DNA from: Gammaproteobacteria bacterium
GTDB lineage: Bacteria; Pseudomonadota; Gammaproteobacteria; Burkholderiales; Thiobacillaceae
Assembly: GCA_018820765.1 (NCBI GenBank)
Contig: JAHJNN010000012.1
Coordinates: 248,001-312,000 of the forward strand
DNA: 64,000 nucleotides
Direction: 5' to 3'
Position 1 is the first letter of the stretch, and each line of letters begins with the position of its first letter. Position numbers and translations under genes: made by a program. Under the pieces are notes generated by a model. That model was given only the letters and a program-made list of their open reading frames with translations. It did not search any database and was not told the DNA's origin. Shown piece after piece: positions 19,445-26,951 of the stretch.

Positions 19445-22400
19445 GTGCGTAAAATTCCGCGCCGCATCCTCATCGGTTTCGGCATCCTGTTGCTGACGCT
19501 CGGACTGGTCGGGCTCGTCGCCTGGGAACTGCTGTCGTCGGCACTGGAAGCCAGGTACCTCGCCAAAACCGCGCAGAAAATGACCTGGCAGATGCGGCCG
19601 GGGCCGTCCGACCGCATCCGCTACCCGGGCCAGGGGCCCTACGACGTTCGCCTGGGCTACAGCAAGCTGCCCGACTATCTGGCGCGGCTGGACAAGGCCG
19701 GCTGGCAGATCGACCGCCAGGCCAGGGTCAGCCTGCAGATGTCGCGCGTGGCCGACCTTGGGCTGTTCCTGCCCTATCACGAGAAGGACCAGGCCGGCTT
19801 GAGCCTGGTCGACAGCGACGGCAAGCAGTTGTATCAGACGCTGCACCCGACGCGGGGATATGGCCGCTTCGAAGAGATCCCCAGGATCCTGGTGGATGCC
19901 CTGCTCCACATCGAAAATCGCGAGTTGCTGAGCGAGCAGTACCCCACCCGCAACCCGGCCGTGGAATGGGACCGGCTGGCACAGGCGCTGCTCGAAAAAG
20001 GCATCAGCGTGATCGACACCAACCGCAACGTGCCGGGCGGCAGCACCCTGCCGACGCAGATCGAAAAATACCGCCACTCGCCGGAAGGTCTGACCAGCAG
20101 CATGGGCGAAAAGCTGCGCCAGATGGGCACCGCCAGCCTGCGCGCCTACCTCGACGGCGCCAACACGCTGCCGATGCGCAAGAAGACGGTGATGGCCTAT
20201 CTCAACACCGTGCCGCTTTCCGCCGCGCCGCGGTTCGGCGAAGTCAACGGCATCGGCGACGGCCTGTGGGCGTGGTATGGGCTCGACCTCGACGAGATCA
20301 ACAAAACGCTGGCGAGAAAGCCGCGCACCAAGGACGCTGCCTATGCCAGCGCGCTGAAACATGCGCTGTCGCTGATCGTGGCGGAACGCCGCCCCTCGTA
20401 CTACCTGGCCGCCAACCGCAAGGCGCTCGATGCGCTGACCGACGACCACCTCGATCTGCTGGCCAACGCCAACCTGATTTCGCGCGAACTGGCCGACCAG
20501 GCCAAGCGGGTCCGGCTGCGCCCCACCAGCCGGCGCACCGATCCGCCGCCGCCGCGCTTCGTCGACCAGAAAGCCATCAATGCGCAGCGCATCCGCGTCG
20601 CCGCGCTGCTGGGCGAATCGCGCCTGTACGATCTCGACCGGCTCGATCTCAAGGTCGACACCACCATCAACCAGCCGGCGCAGAAAATCGTCAGCGCTTA
20701 TCTGCAAAGCTTGGCCAAGCCGGAAGCCGCTGCCGCGTCGGGCCTGATCGGGCATCGCCTGCTGAGCCCGAACAACCCGCTGGGAAGCGTGATCTACAGC
20801 TTCACGCTGTATGAAAAAACACCGCAGGGCAATCTGCTGCGCATCCAGGCCGACAACCTCAATCAGCCTTTCGACATCAACAGCCAGGCGCGGCTTGATC
20901 TCGGCTCCACCGCCAAGCTGCGCACCCTGGTCACCTACCTGGAAATCATCGCGCGGCTGCATGCCGAATACCGCACGCTCGACGCCGCCGTGCTGGCGCA
21001 GAAAGCCCAGCCGCAGCGCGACGTGCTGGCGCAGTGGGTGGCCGGGCGCCTGCTCGGAAATCGCGGCGAGACGCTGGCGGGCACCCTTGATGCGGCGATG
21101 AGCCGTCCCTATTCCGCCTCGCCGGAACCCTTCTTCACCGGCGGCGGCGTGCACCACTTCGCCAACTTCGACGCCAAGGACAACGGCCGCGTGATGGACG
21201 TGTGGGAGGCCACGCGCAATTCGGTCAATCTGGTCTACATCCGCATCATGCGCGACATCGTCCGCCACTACGCCACCAGCACCCCGGGCGCGGCGGCACG
21301 CATCCTCGACGACGCCAGCAATCCGCTGCGGGAAACCTATCTCGCCCGTTTCGTCGACCAGGAAGGCCGCGTCTTCACCCATCGTTTTTACCAGCGCCAC
21401 AAGAATCTGGGCGCCGCGCAGATGGCCGACGATCTGTACGCCCGCATCGAACACAACCCGCGCCGGTTTGCCGCCGTGTTCCGCTATCTGGAGCCGCAGG
21501 CGGACCTTGAGGCCTTTGTGCGCGCCCTGCACACCCATGTGCCGGCCAGCGCCAGCCTCGATCCCAAAACGCTCGATTCGCTGTACCGGGCCCATGCGCC
21601 GGACGCCTACAGCCTGACCGACCGCGGCTACATCACGCAGATCCACCCGCTGGAGCTGTGGGTGGTGAAAACCCTGCGCGCCGCGCCCAAGACCGACCTC
21701 AAGACCCTCTACGAATCCGGCACCGGCGTGCGCCTCGAGGTCTACAACTGGCTGTTCGATACCAGCCGCAAGAACACGCAGGACATCCGCATCCAGTCGC
21801 TGCTCGAAGTCGAGGCCTTCGACCGCCTGCTGGTCGACTGGAAGCGCCTGGGCTACCCGTTCGACAACATCACGCCGTCCTACGCCACCGCCATCGGCAG
21901 TTCGGGCGACCGCCCCGCCGCGCTTGCGCAACTGATGAGCATCCTGGTCAACGACGGCATGCAGGTGCCGCTGACGAGCCTTGCCGGCCTGCACTTTGCA
22001 GCCGACACGCCCTACGACACGCGCCTGTCGCCCAAGCCGGTCAAGGTCGAACGCCTGATGCCGGCCGAAGTCGCGCAGACGGTGCGTCGGGCGCTGGCCC
22101 AGGTGGTGGAATCCGGCACCGCCGTGCGGCTGGCCGGCGCGCTCAAGACGTCCGACGGCCAGCCGCTCACCATCGGCGGCAAGACCGGCACCGGCGACCA
22201 CCGCTTCGAACGCTACGGCAAGGGCGGCCAGCTACTCGAATCGCGCGTGGTCAACCGCACCGCCACCTTTGTCTTCTACCTGGGCGACCGTTATTTCGGC
22301 ACGCTGACGGCGCTGGTGCAGGGCGAGCAGGCCGGCCGGTTCGGCTATACCAGCTCGCTCACCGCGCAGATCCTGAAAACCCTGCTGCCGCAACTGCAGC

Positions 22401-22681
22401 CGCATCTGTACCCGCAGCCACCCGCGCCGCCCAAGCCGGCGGCCGTGCCCGAGGCCGAACCTGTCGTCGAGCCGGTGCCCGCCGCCGCCCCCGCACCGGT
22501 TGTCCCGCGCGTGCCGGTCAAGGAAAAACCCGACGGCTCCACCAGCCAGGCCGATCCGCCGGTCAAGCAGCCGCCGCCGGCCCAGGGCGGCTTCCCCGAG
22601 GACCTCGAACCCAGCGTGGTGGTGCCGGTTCCGGTCGCCCCGCTCGTGCCGGATGCCGCGCCCGACGCGCCGGCGCCGTGA
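19445..22681 (+). CDS. Class A penicillin-binding-protein-like transglycosylase/transpeptidase
   Basis: 1078 residues from GTG 19445, two nucleotides after the hemF stop. A single N-terminal membrane anchor (ILIGFGILLLTLGLVGLVAWEL) is followed by a GT51-type glycosyltransferase region (LLHIENRELL with the likely catalytic Glu; PGGSTLPTQIEKYRHS). A transpeptidase-like domain has LGSTAKLRTL as the S-x-x-K candidate and IGGKTGTGD as the KTG box. The C-terminus is a Pro-rich tail of about 90 residues. It is much longer than usual PBP1 proteins. The role is probably peptidoglycan synthesis at the inner membrane; the subclass is uncertain. Confidence 0.82.
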   Translation: MRKIPRRILIGFGILLLTLGLVGLVAWELLSSALEARYLAKTAQKMTWQMRPGPSDRIRYPGQGPYDVRLGYSKLPDYLARLDKAGWQIDRQARVSLQMSRVADLGLFLPYHEKDQAGLSLVDSDGKQLYQTLHPTRGYGRFEEIPRILVDALLHIENRELLSEQYPTRNPAVEWDRLAQALLEKGISVIDTNRNVPGGSTLPTQIEKYRHSPEGLTSSMGEKLRQMGTASLRAYLDGANTLPMRKKTVMAYLNTVPLSAAPRFGEVNGIGDGLWAWYGLDLDEINKTLARKPRTKDAAYASALKHALSLIVAERRPSYYLAANRKALDALTDDHLDLLANANLISRELADQAKRVRLRPTSRRTDPPPPRFVDQKAINAQRIRVAALLGESRLYDLDRLDLKVDTTINQPAQKIVSAYLQSLAKPEAAAASGLIGHRLLSPNNPLGSVIYSFTLYEKTPQGNLLRIQADNLNQPFDINSQARLDLGSTAKLRTLVTYLEIIARLHAEYRTLDAAVLAQKAQPQRDVLAQWVAGRLLGNRGETLAGTLDAAMSRPYSASPEPFFTGGGVHHFANFDAKDNGRVMDVWEATRNSVNLVYIRIMRDIVRHYATSTPGAAARILDDASNPLRETYLARFVDQEGRVFTHRFYQRHKNLGAAQMADDLYARIEHNPRRFAAVFRYLEPQADLEAFVRALHTHVPASASLDPKTLDSLYRAHAPDAYSLTDRGYITQIHPLELWVVKTLRAAPKTDLKTLYESGTGVRLEVYNWLFDTSRKNTQDIRIQSLLEVEAFDRLLVDWKRLGYPFDNITPSYATAIGSSGDRPAALAQLMSILVNDGMQVPLTSLAGLHFAADTPYDTRLSPKPVKVERLMPAEVAQTVRRALAQVVESGTAVRLAGALKTSDGQPLTIGGKTGTGDHRFERYGKGGQLLESRVVNRTATFVFYLGDRYFGTLTALVQGEQAGRFGYTSSLTAQILKTLLPQLQPHLYPQPPAPPKPAAVPEAEPVVEPVPAAAPAPVVPRVPVKEKPDGSTSQADPPVKQPPPAQGGFPEDLEPSVVVPVPVAPLVPDAAPDAPAP

Positions 22682-22744
22682 ACCGGGACGCGGGATCGCA
22701 CTCAAATCGGATATGCTGAAAGCCAGCCTCATCATCGCGGAGCC

Positions 22745-23962
22745 ATGAAAGACAACATCCAGCCCCTGATCCAGCACACCGCCGCCGACTCGGGAAACGT
22801 CAGCATCCCGGCCTTGCGCGTGCTGTCGGAGATCACCACCAGCCTGTCGACCGATTCCAACGTCGAACAGCTGCTGGGGCGCTTCCTGTCGACCATGATC
22901 CGGCTGGCGGGCGCGCAGGCGGGCGCGGTGCGCGTCATCACCGACGACCGCACCCACCTGCGGCTGATCGGTTCGGTCGGCCTGCCGGCTCACCTGGTCG
23001 AGCACGAAACACTCGTCAGCGTCGACTGCGGCGTGTGCGGCAAGGCCGCGCGCGAGGTGACGGTGAGCAGTTGGAACAACGTCGCCTTCTGCAAGCGCCA
23101 GGCCAATGACGCCTATTTCAGCGGCAGCTGCAACACCGTGGTGGCGGTGCCGCTGATGCACAAGAACCAGGTCATGGGCGTCTACAACCTGTTCCTGGAA
23201 GAAGGCAAGACCGTTCCCGAGGACGTGCGCCTGCTGTTCCGCTCGATCAGCGAGCACCTCGGCATCGCGCTGGAAAACGCGCGGCTGACGCGCGAGAACA
23301 TGCGCATCTCGCTGATGAACGAACGCCAGATGCTGGCCAACCAGATCCACGATTCGCTGGCGCAGACGCTGGCCTACGCCAAGATGCGGCTCACCGTATT
23401 GAGCGACGCGATGCGCCACGAGGACTATCCCAAGGCCAACCGCTATCTCGGCGACGTCGAGGAAGCGGTCGACCTCGCCTACGCCGACCTGCGCGACCTC
23501 ATCACCCAGTACCGCGACCGCATCAACCCGCGCGGCCTGGTGCCGGCGATCCAGGAACTCGCCAAGAGCTTCCGCAAGAAGGCCAACGCCGACGTCGATT
23601 TCCTCAACCTGGTGCAGGACGTTTCGCTCACGCCCGACGAGGAAATCCAGGTCTTCCACATCATCCAGGAATCGCTCTACAACATCGCCAAGCACGCCCG
23701 CGCGCGCCATGTCGTCATCACCTTCGACCTCGAAAACGGCCAGTACATCGTCAACGTCGCCGACGACGGCGTCGGCGTGCAGAAGAAGAAGGACGAATCG
23801 TCCACCCTGGGCAAGAGCTTCGGGCTGACCATCATGCGCGAGCGCGCCGCCAAGCTGGAAGGCAAGCTCACCGTGGAATCGCGTCCCGCCGGCGGCACCG
23901 TGATCCGCCTGGTGTTCCCGCAGCGCGCCGCGTCCCACCAACACAGCGAGCACGCCACATGA
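22745..23962 (+). CDS. GAF-domain sensor histidine kinase of the NarX/NreB type
   Basis: 405 residues without membrane segments. The N-terminal GAF domain (about 25-180) contains four cysteines (95, 98, 116, 129) in DCGVCGK, AFCKR and SGSCN. A HisKA_3 dimerisation domain carries NQIHDSLAQTLAYAK (phospho-His near 204), and the HATPase domain has HIIQESLYNIAKHARA and VADDGVGV. It is a cytoplasmic kinase; the cysteine set could bind a metal, Fe-S cluster or respond to redox. Its stop overlaps the downstream regulator gene by 4 nt (ATGA), fixing its partner. Confidence 0.9.
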   Translation: MKDNIQPLIQHTAADSGNVSIPALRVLSEITTSLSTDSNVEQLLGRFLSTMIRLAGAQAGAVRVITDDRTHLRLIGSVGLPAHLVEHETLVSVDCGVCGKAAREVTVSSWNNVAFCKRQANDAYFSGSCNTVVAVPLMHKNQVMGVYNLFLEEGKTVPEDVRLLFRSISEHLGIALENARLTRENMRISLMNERQMLANQIHDSLAQTLAYAKMRLTVLSDAMRHEDYPKANRYLGDVEEAVDLAYADLRDLITQYRDRINPRGLVPAIQELAKSFRKKANADVDFLNLVQDVSLTPDEEIQVFHIIQESLYNIAKHARARHVVITFDLENGQYIVNVADDGVGVQKKKDESSTLGKSFGLTIMRERAAKLEGKLTVESRPAGGTVIRLVFPQRAASHQHSEHAT

Positions 23963-24624
23963 GCCTCACCCGCATCATCCTCGTCGACGACCACACCCTG
24001 TTCCGCAAGGGCCTGGCCGAACTGCTCGAACAAAGCGGCGAGATCGAAGTCACCGCCTTCACCGGCAACCCCGACGAAGTCGAGATGCTGCTGCGCGCCC
24101 ACCGCCCCGACGTCCTCATCCTCGACCTCAACATGCCCGGCACCGACGGCATCACGCTCATGCAGCAACTGCGCACCGACGGCTTCGAGCTGCCCGTGCT
24201 CATCCTCACCCTCTCTGAGGCCGAAGACGACCTCGCCCGGGCGCTGCGCGCCGGCGCCAACGGTTATCTGCTGAAAAGCATGGAACCCGACGAAGTCGTC
24301 GACGCCATCCAGCGCGCCCAGCGCGGCGAAACCGTCGTCGCCCCCGCCATGACCGCCAAGCTGGTCAACCTGTACGACAAAAAAGGCCAGGATTCGACTT
24401 CCCTGCTCGACGCCCTCACCCCGCGCGAACGCGAAATCCTCTCCCACCTGTCGCGCGGCGAAAGCAACAAAGCCATCGCCCGCACCCTCGACATCAGCCA
24501 CGACACCGTCAAACTGCACGTGCGGCATATTCTGGCCAAGCTGAACCTGTCGTCGCGGGTGGAAGCGGCGGTGTTTGCAGTGGAGCATCGGGTGGCGCCG
24601 GGGGGGCGCGGCGAGGGGCGGTAA
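23959..24624 (+). CDS. NarL/FixJ-family response regulator
   Basis: 221 residues. The receiver domain has DDHTLFRKGL and a phospho-acceptor Asp in VLILDLNMPGTDG. The C-terminal LuxR-type helix-turn-helix reads LTPREREILSHLSRGESNKAIARTLDISHDTVKLHVRHILAKL (in two parts). It is translationally coupled to the histidine kinase. NarL-type heptamer-like motifs occur upstream of dsrA, but regulation of dsr by this pair is only a conjecture. Confidence 0.93.
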   Translation: MSLTRIILVDDHTLFRKGLAELLEQSGEIEVTAFTGNPDEVEMLLRAHRPDVLILDLNMPGTDGITLMQQLRTDGFELPVLILTLSEAEDDLARALRAGANGYLLKSMEPDEVVDAIQRAQRGETVVAPAMTAKLVNLYDKKGQDSTSLLDALTPREREILSHLSRGESNKAIARTLDISHDTVKLHVRHILAKLNLSSRVEAAVFAVEHRVAPGGRGEGR

Positions 24625-24963
24625 GCGCTGCGATACCCGTTGCCCCCCCACACCCTTGACCCGCTCCCGATTTCCCCACTAGAGTCTGGAAAAATCACGG
24701 CACGCGCAACGCACGTGGGCCGACCCTGCGGAAGAACAAGAAATCAAATGCGGTAGAAGTGAAGGGGGAAATCCATGGGGATAGGTTCGTGCACGCAACA
24801 CGTGTGTGCCCGGGATCGCACCGGTTCCGCGACAGGAGGTGTTTGCCGTTTCCCGACCGCGTTATGCACCTTTTGGGCTTCTGGATATACACCTGAAAAG
24901 GTGTCTACTTAACGTTGGGCGTCAAAGGCACATGGCCACAAGTATCCCCACCTTCTGGAGCGC

Positions 24964-25068
24964 GTAAGCAACATCGTTAATGGGGTAAGCAACATCGTTA
25001 ATGGAACATCGTTAATGGGGTCGGACACGATATCCGAACATCGTTAATGGGGTCGGACACGATATCCG
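24964..25068. repeat. Tandem direct repeats sharing AACATCGTTAATGG
   Basis: AACATCGTTAATGG occurs four times (24970, 24991, 25005, 25037). The first two copies are part of a 20-21 bp tandem unit starting GTAAGC (24964-24984, 24985-25004). The last two are an exact 32-bp tandem duplication (25005-25036 and 25037-25068) that includes GGGGTCGGACACGATATCCG. The nested structure suggests slippage or stepwise duplication of an element end. Confidence 0.92.
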
Positions 25069-25140
25069 AATAGCCCATCCAACACCCAGGCGGAGATTGA
25101 CCCCGGCTTTTCCATGCCCGCTTAAATTGACAACCGATGC

Positions 25141-25151
25141 TTAACGGTTAA
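25141..25151. promoter_or_regulatory. Candidate HigA operator (TTAAC-G-GTTAA)
   Basis: A perfect inverted repeat of 5 bp arms with a 1-bp centre, ending 9 bp before the toxin start codon. Antitoxins of the HigA family autoregulate by binding such palindromes over the promoter; binding here is inferred. Confidence 0.5.
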
Positions 25152-25160
25152 CAATACGTC

Positions 25161-25439
25161 ATGATCAAATCGTTCAGGCATAAGGGGCTTGAGGCGTTTT
25201 TCAGGACGGGCAGCAAAAAGGGCATCCAGCCGCACCATGCTGCAAGGCTGCAACTTCAGCTCGCCGTCCTGGACAACGCAACCGGGCCGGATGATATGAA
25301 TGCGCCGAATTGGCGATTACATGAATTGAGTGGGAACCTGACCGGCCATTGGTCTGTATGGGTCAACGGAAACTGGAGGCTGACATTCCGTTTCGACGGC
25401 AAGGATGCCGAGCTGGTTGACTATCAGGATTACCATTGA
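25161..25439 (+). CDS. higB: HigB-type (RelE superfamily) toxin
   Basis: 92 residues. MIKSFRHKGLEAFFRTGSKKGI, ARLQLQLAVLDNA and GHWSVWVNGNWRLTFRFDG with YQDYH at the end match the RelE/HigB toxin family of ribosome-dependent mRNA interferases. Toxin-before-antitoxin order is typical for higBA. The antitoxin starts 10 nt downstream. The pair lies next to repeats and away from operons, as is common for accessory modules. Confidence 0.92.
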   Translation: MIKSFRHKGLEAFFRTGSKKGIQPHHAARLQLQLAVLDNATGPDDMNAPNWRLHELSGNLTGHWSVWVNGNWRLTFRFDGKDAELVDYQDYH

Positions 25440-25449
25440 AGGAGTAGAT

Positions 25450-25737
25450 ATGACCCGAATGCACAATCCCCCCCACCCTGGCGCCGTGTTGCGCGAGTGG
25501 ATTCCGGAGAGCCTGAGCGTGACCCAGGCGGCAGCCGATTTGCATGTATCTCGTGTTTCCCTGAGCAAGATACTGAACGGCAAATCCGGGATTTCCGCCG
25601 ATATGGCGATCCGGCTTTCGCGATGGCTCGGTACTTCTCCGGATTTATGGATTGGTATGCAAGCCCAGTACGATTTGTGGCAGGCGGGAAAACTCAAACA
25701 GCCGAAGATTCAGCCCTTGCTCAAGCAGGCTGCTTGA
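25450..25737 (+). CDS. higA: HigA-type antitoxin (HTH, XRE family)
   Basis: 95 residues from the ATG at 25450; AAGGAG lies upstream. MTRMHNPPHPGAVLREWIPE is the standard HigA opening. The XRE helix-turn-helix follows (SVTQAAADLHVSRVSLSKIL, NGKSGISADMAIRLSRWLGT) and the C-terminus is DLWIGMQAQYDLWQA. It neutralises HigB and represses its own operon, probably through the palindrome at 25141-25151. Confidence 0.93.
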   Translation: MTRMHNPPHPGAVLREWIPESLSVTQAAADLHVSRVSLSKILNGKSGISADMAIRLSRWLGTSPDLWIGMQAQYDLWQAGKLKQPKIQPLLKQAA

Positions 25738-25873
25738 GCGCAGCGCCGATTCTCGTGCGCATACAGCAAGCTCCGGAGGCAGGTCTTGCACACGATCCCG
25801 CCGGCGCATGGGACTGGCAGGACAGGGGCTCTCGCGGCGCAAAGCCCAAGCCTGACAGGCGCATCAGACGAAC

Positions 25874-25900
25874 AAAAAGCGAGGCTGAGCCTCGCTTTTT
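25874..25900. terminator. Bidirectional rho-independent terminator after higBA
   Basis: GCGAGGC (25879-25885) pairs with GCCTCGC (25889-25895) across a TGA loop, flanked by AAAAA and TTTTT. It can terminate both higBA (plus) and the nifJ-linked operon (minus). Confidence 0.9.
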
Positions 25901-25936
25901 GTTTTCCGGTTGCGCCAAACGGATACCCCCGCTGCA

Positions 25937-26950
25937 TCAGGACCACACCCCCGGCCGCGGCGTGAAGCTGTCCAGCACGCGCAGGTAGCTGGCGCGCGCA
26001 ACCACCGAAGGATCGGGCAGGTTTTGCTGGCTCATGCTGCCCTTCAGCTGGGCGACCGATTCGTATTCCTTTTCCTCCATCCAGTTCTGCATGCCCGCCA
26101 GGATTTCGGTGAGCTTGTCGGGCCCGTGCTGCAGCAGGCAGGAGGCGAGATGCACGACGTCGGCACCGGCCAATAAAAGCTTGAGCGCCTCACTCTCGCT
26201 GTGGACGCCGCCGGTGGCGGCGAGCGTCAGGCGGGTGCGGCCGTGCAGGATGGCGATCCAGCGGATGCGCAGCAGCGCCTCGTCTGCGGTGGACAGATGC
26301 AGCTGGTCGACCATGCGCAGTTCGTCGAGGTCGATGTCGGGCTGGAAGAAGCGGTTGAACAGGGCGACGCCCTGTGCGCCGGCATGCTCGAGCTGCTGCA
26401 CGAAATGCGGCAGCGAGGAAAAGAAGGGCGACAGTTTCATCACGATGGGCAGGCTCACCACGCGGCGCAATTCGATGAGCAGCTCGAGGTAGCGCGCCTC
26501 GACCGCATAGCCGGATTTCTGCGCATCCGCGGCGATGTGATAGACGTTCAATTCCAGCGCATCGGCGCCGGCCTGTTCCAGTGCGCGGCCGAGTTCCACC
26601 CACCCTGAAGTCGACACGCCGTTGAGGCTGGCCACCACGGGGATTTCGAGGCGACGCTTGAGCTGGTGCAGCTGCGACAGATAGCGTTCGAGTCCGCCCT
26701 GGAATTTGCCATGGCCGGGCAGAAAGCTGTCGGCCTCGCCGTGGCCGAGGTCGGCGTGCAGCAGGAAGCGGTCGAACATGGCGTCCTCCGCCTGCAGTTC
26801 TTCCTCGAACAGCGAATGCATCACCAGCGCGGCGGCGCCGGCATCCTCCAGCCGCAGCGCGGTGTCGAGGTCGCGCGACAGCGGCGAGGCCGAGGGCACC
26901 AGCGGGTTCTTCAGCTTGAGGCCGACGTAGTCGGTGGAGAGATCGATCAT
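25937..26950 (-). CDS. Dihydroorotate dehydrogenase-like flavoprotein linked to nifJ
   Basis: 337 residues from the ATG at 26950 (TGACATG after nifJ). MIDLSTDYVGLKLKNPLVPSASPLS is the DHODH-like TIM-barrel start. LPIVMKLSPFFSSLPHFV and LAATGGVHSESEALKLLLAGADVV form the FMN phosphate site. This subgroup is regularly found next to nifJ and is not the pyrimidine-pathway enzyme of the cell. The substrate is unknown. The one-base gap to nifJ implies a shared transcript and coupled translation. Confidence 0.85.
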   Translation of the reverse strand: MIDLSTDYVGLKLKNPLVPSASPLSRDLDTALRLEDAGAAALVMHSLFEEELQAEDAMFDRFLLHADLGHGEADSFLPGHGKFQGGLERYLSQLHQLKRRLEIPVVASLNGVSTSGWVELGRALEQAGADALELNVYHIAADAQKSGYAVEARYLELLIELRRVVSLPIVMKLSPFFSSLPHFVQQLEHAGAQGVALFNRFFQPDIDLDELRMVDQLHLSTADEALLRIRWIAILHGRTRLTLAATGGVHSESEALKLLLAGADVVHLASCLLQHGPDKLTEILAGMQNWMEEKEYESVAQLKGSMSQQNLPDPSVVARASYLRVLDSFTPRPGVWS

Positions 26951-26951
26951 G

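Larger units (their letters stand above)
24625..25160. other. 536-bp gene-poor region with tandem repeats
   Basis: No convincing gene is present; the 65-codon minus-strand ORF at 24695-24892 has no recognisable features. The region holds a short hairpin, ACACCT-GAAA-AGGTGT (24889-24904), and a cluster of direct repeats (24964-25068). The last stretch is AT-richer and carries the likely promoter and operator of the toxin-antitoxin pair. Composition and repeats suggest remnants of past insertion events. Confidence 0.7.

Noticed and set aside
24695-24892. 65-codon minus-strand ORF in the gene-poor region
   Set aside because: No ribosome site, no known domain and irregular composition; probably chance.
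24907-24920. ACTTAAC-GTTGGGC, resembling integron core sites RYYYAAC and GTTRRRY
   Set aside because: The two cores are directly adjacent, with no intervening attC structure, no cassette and no integrase.
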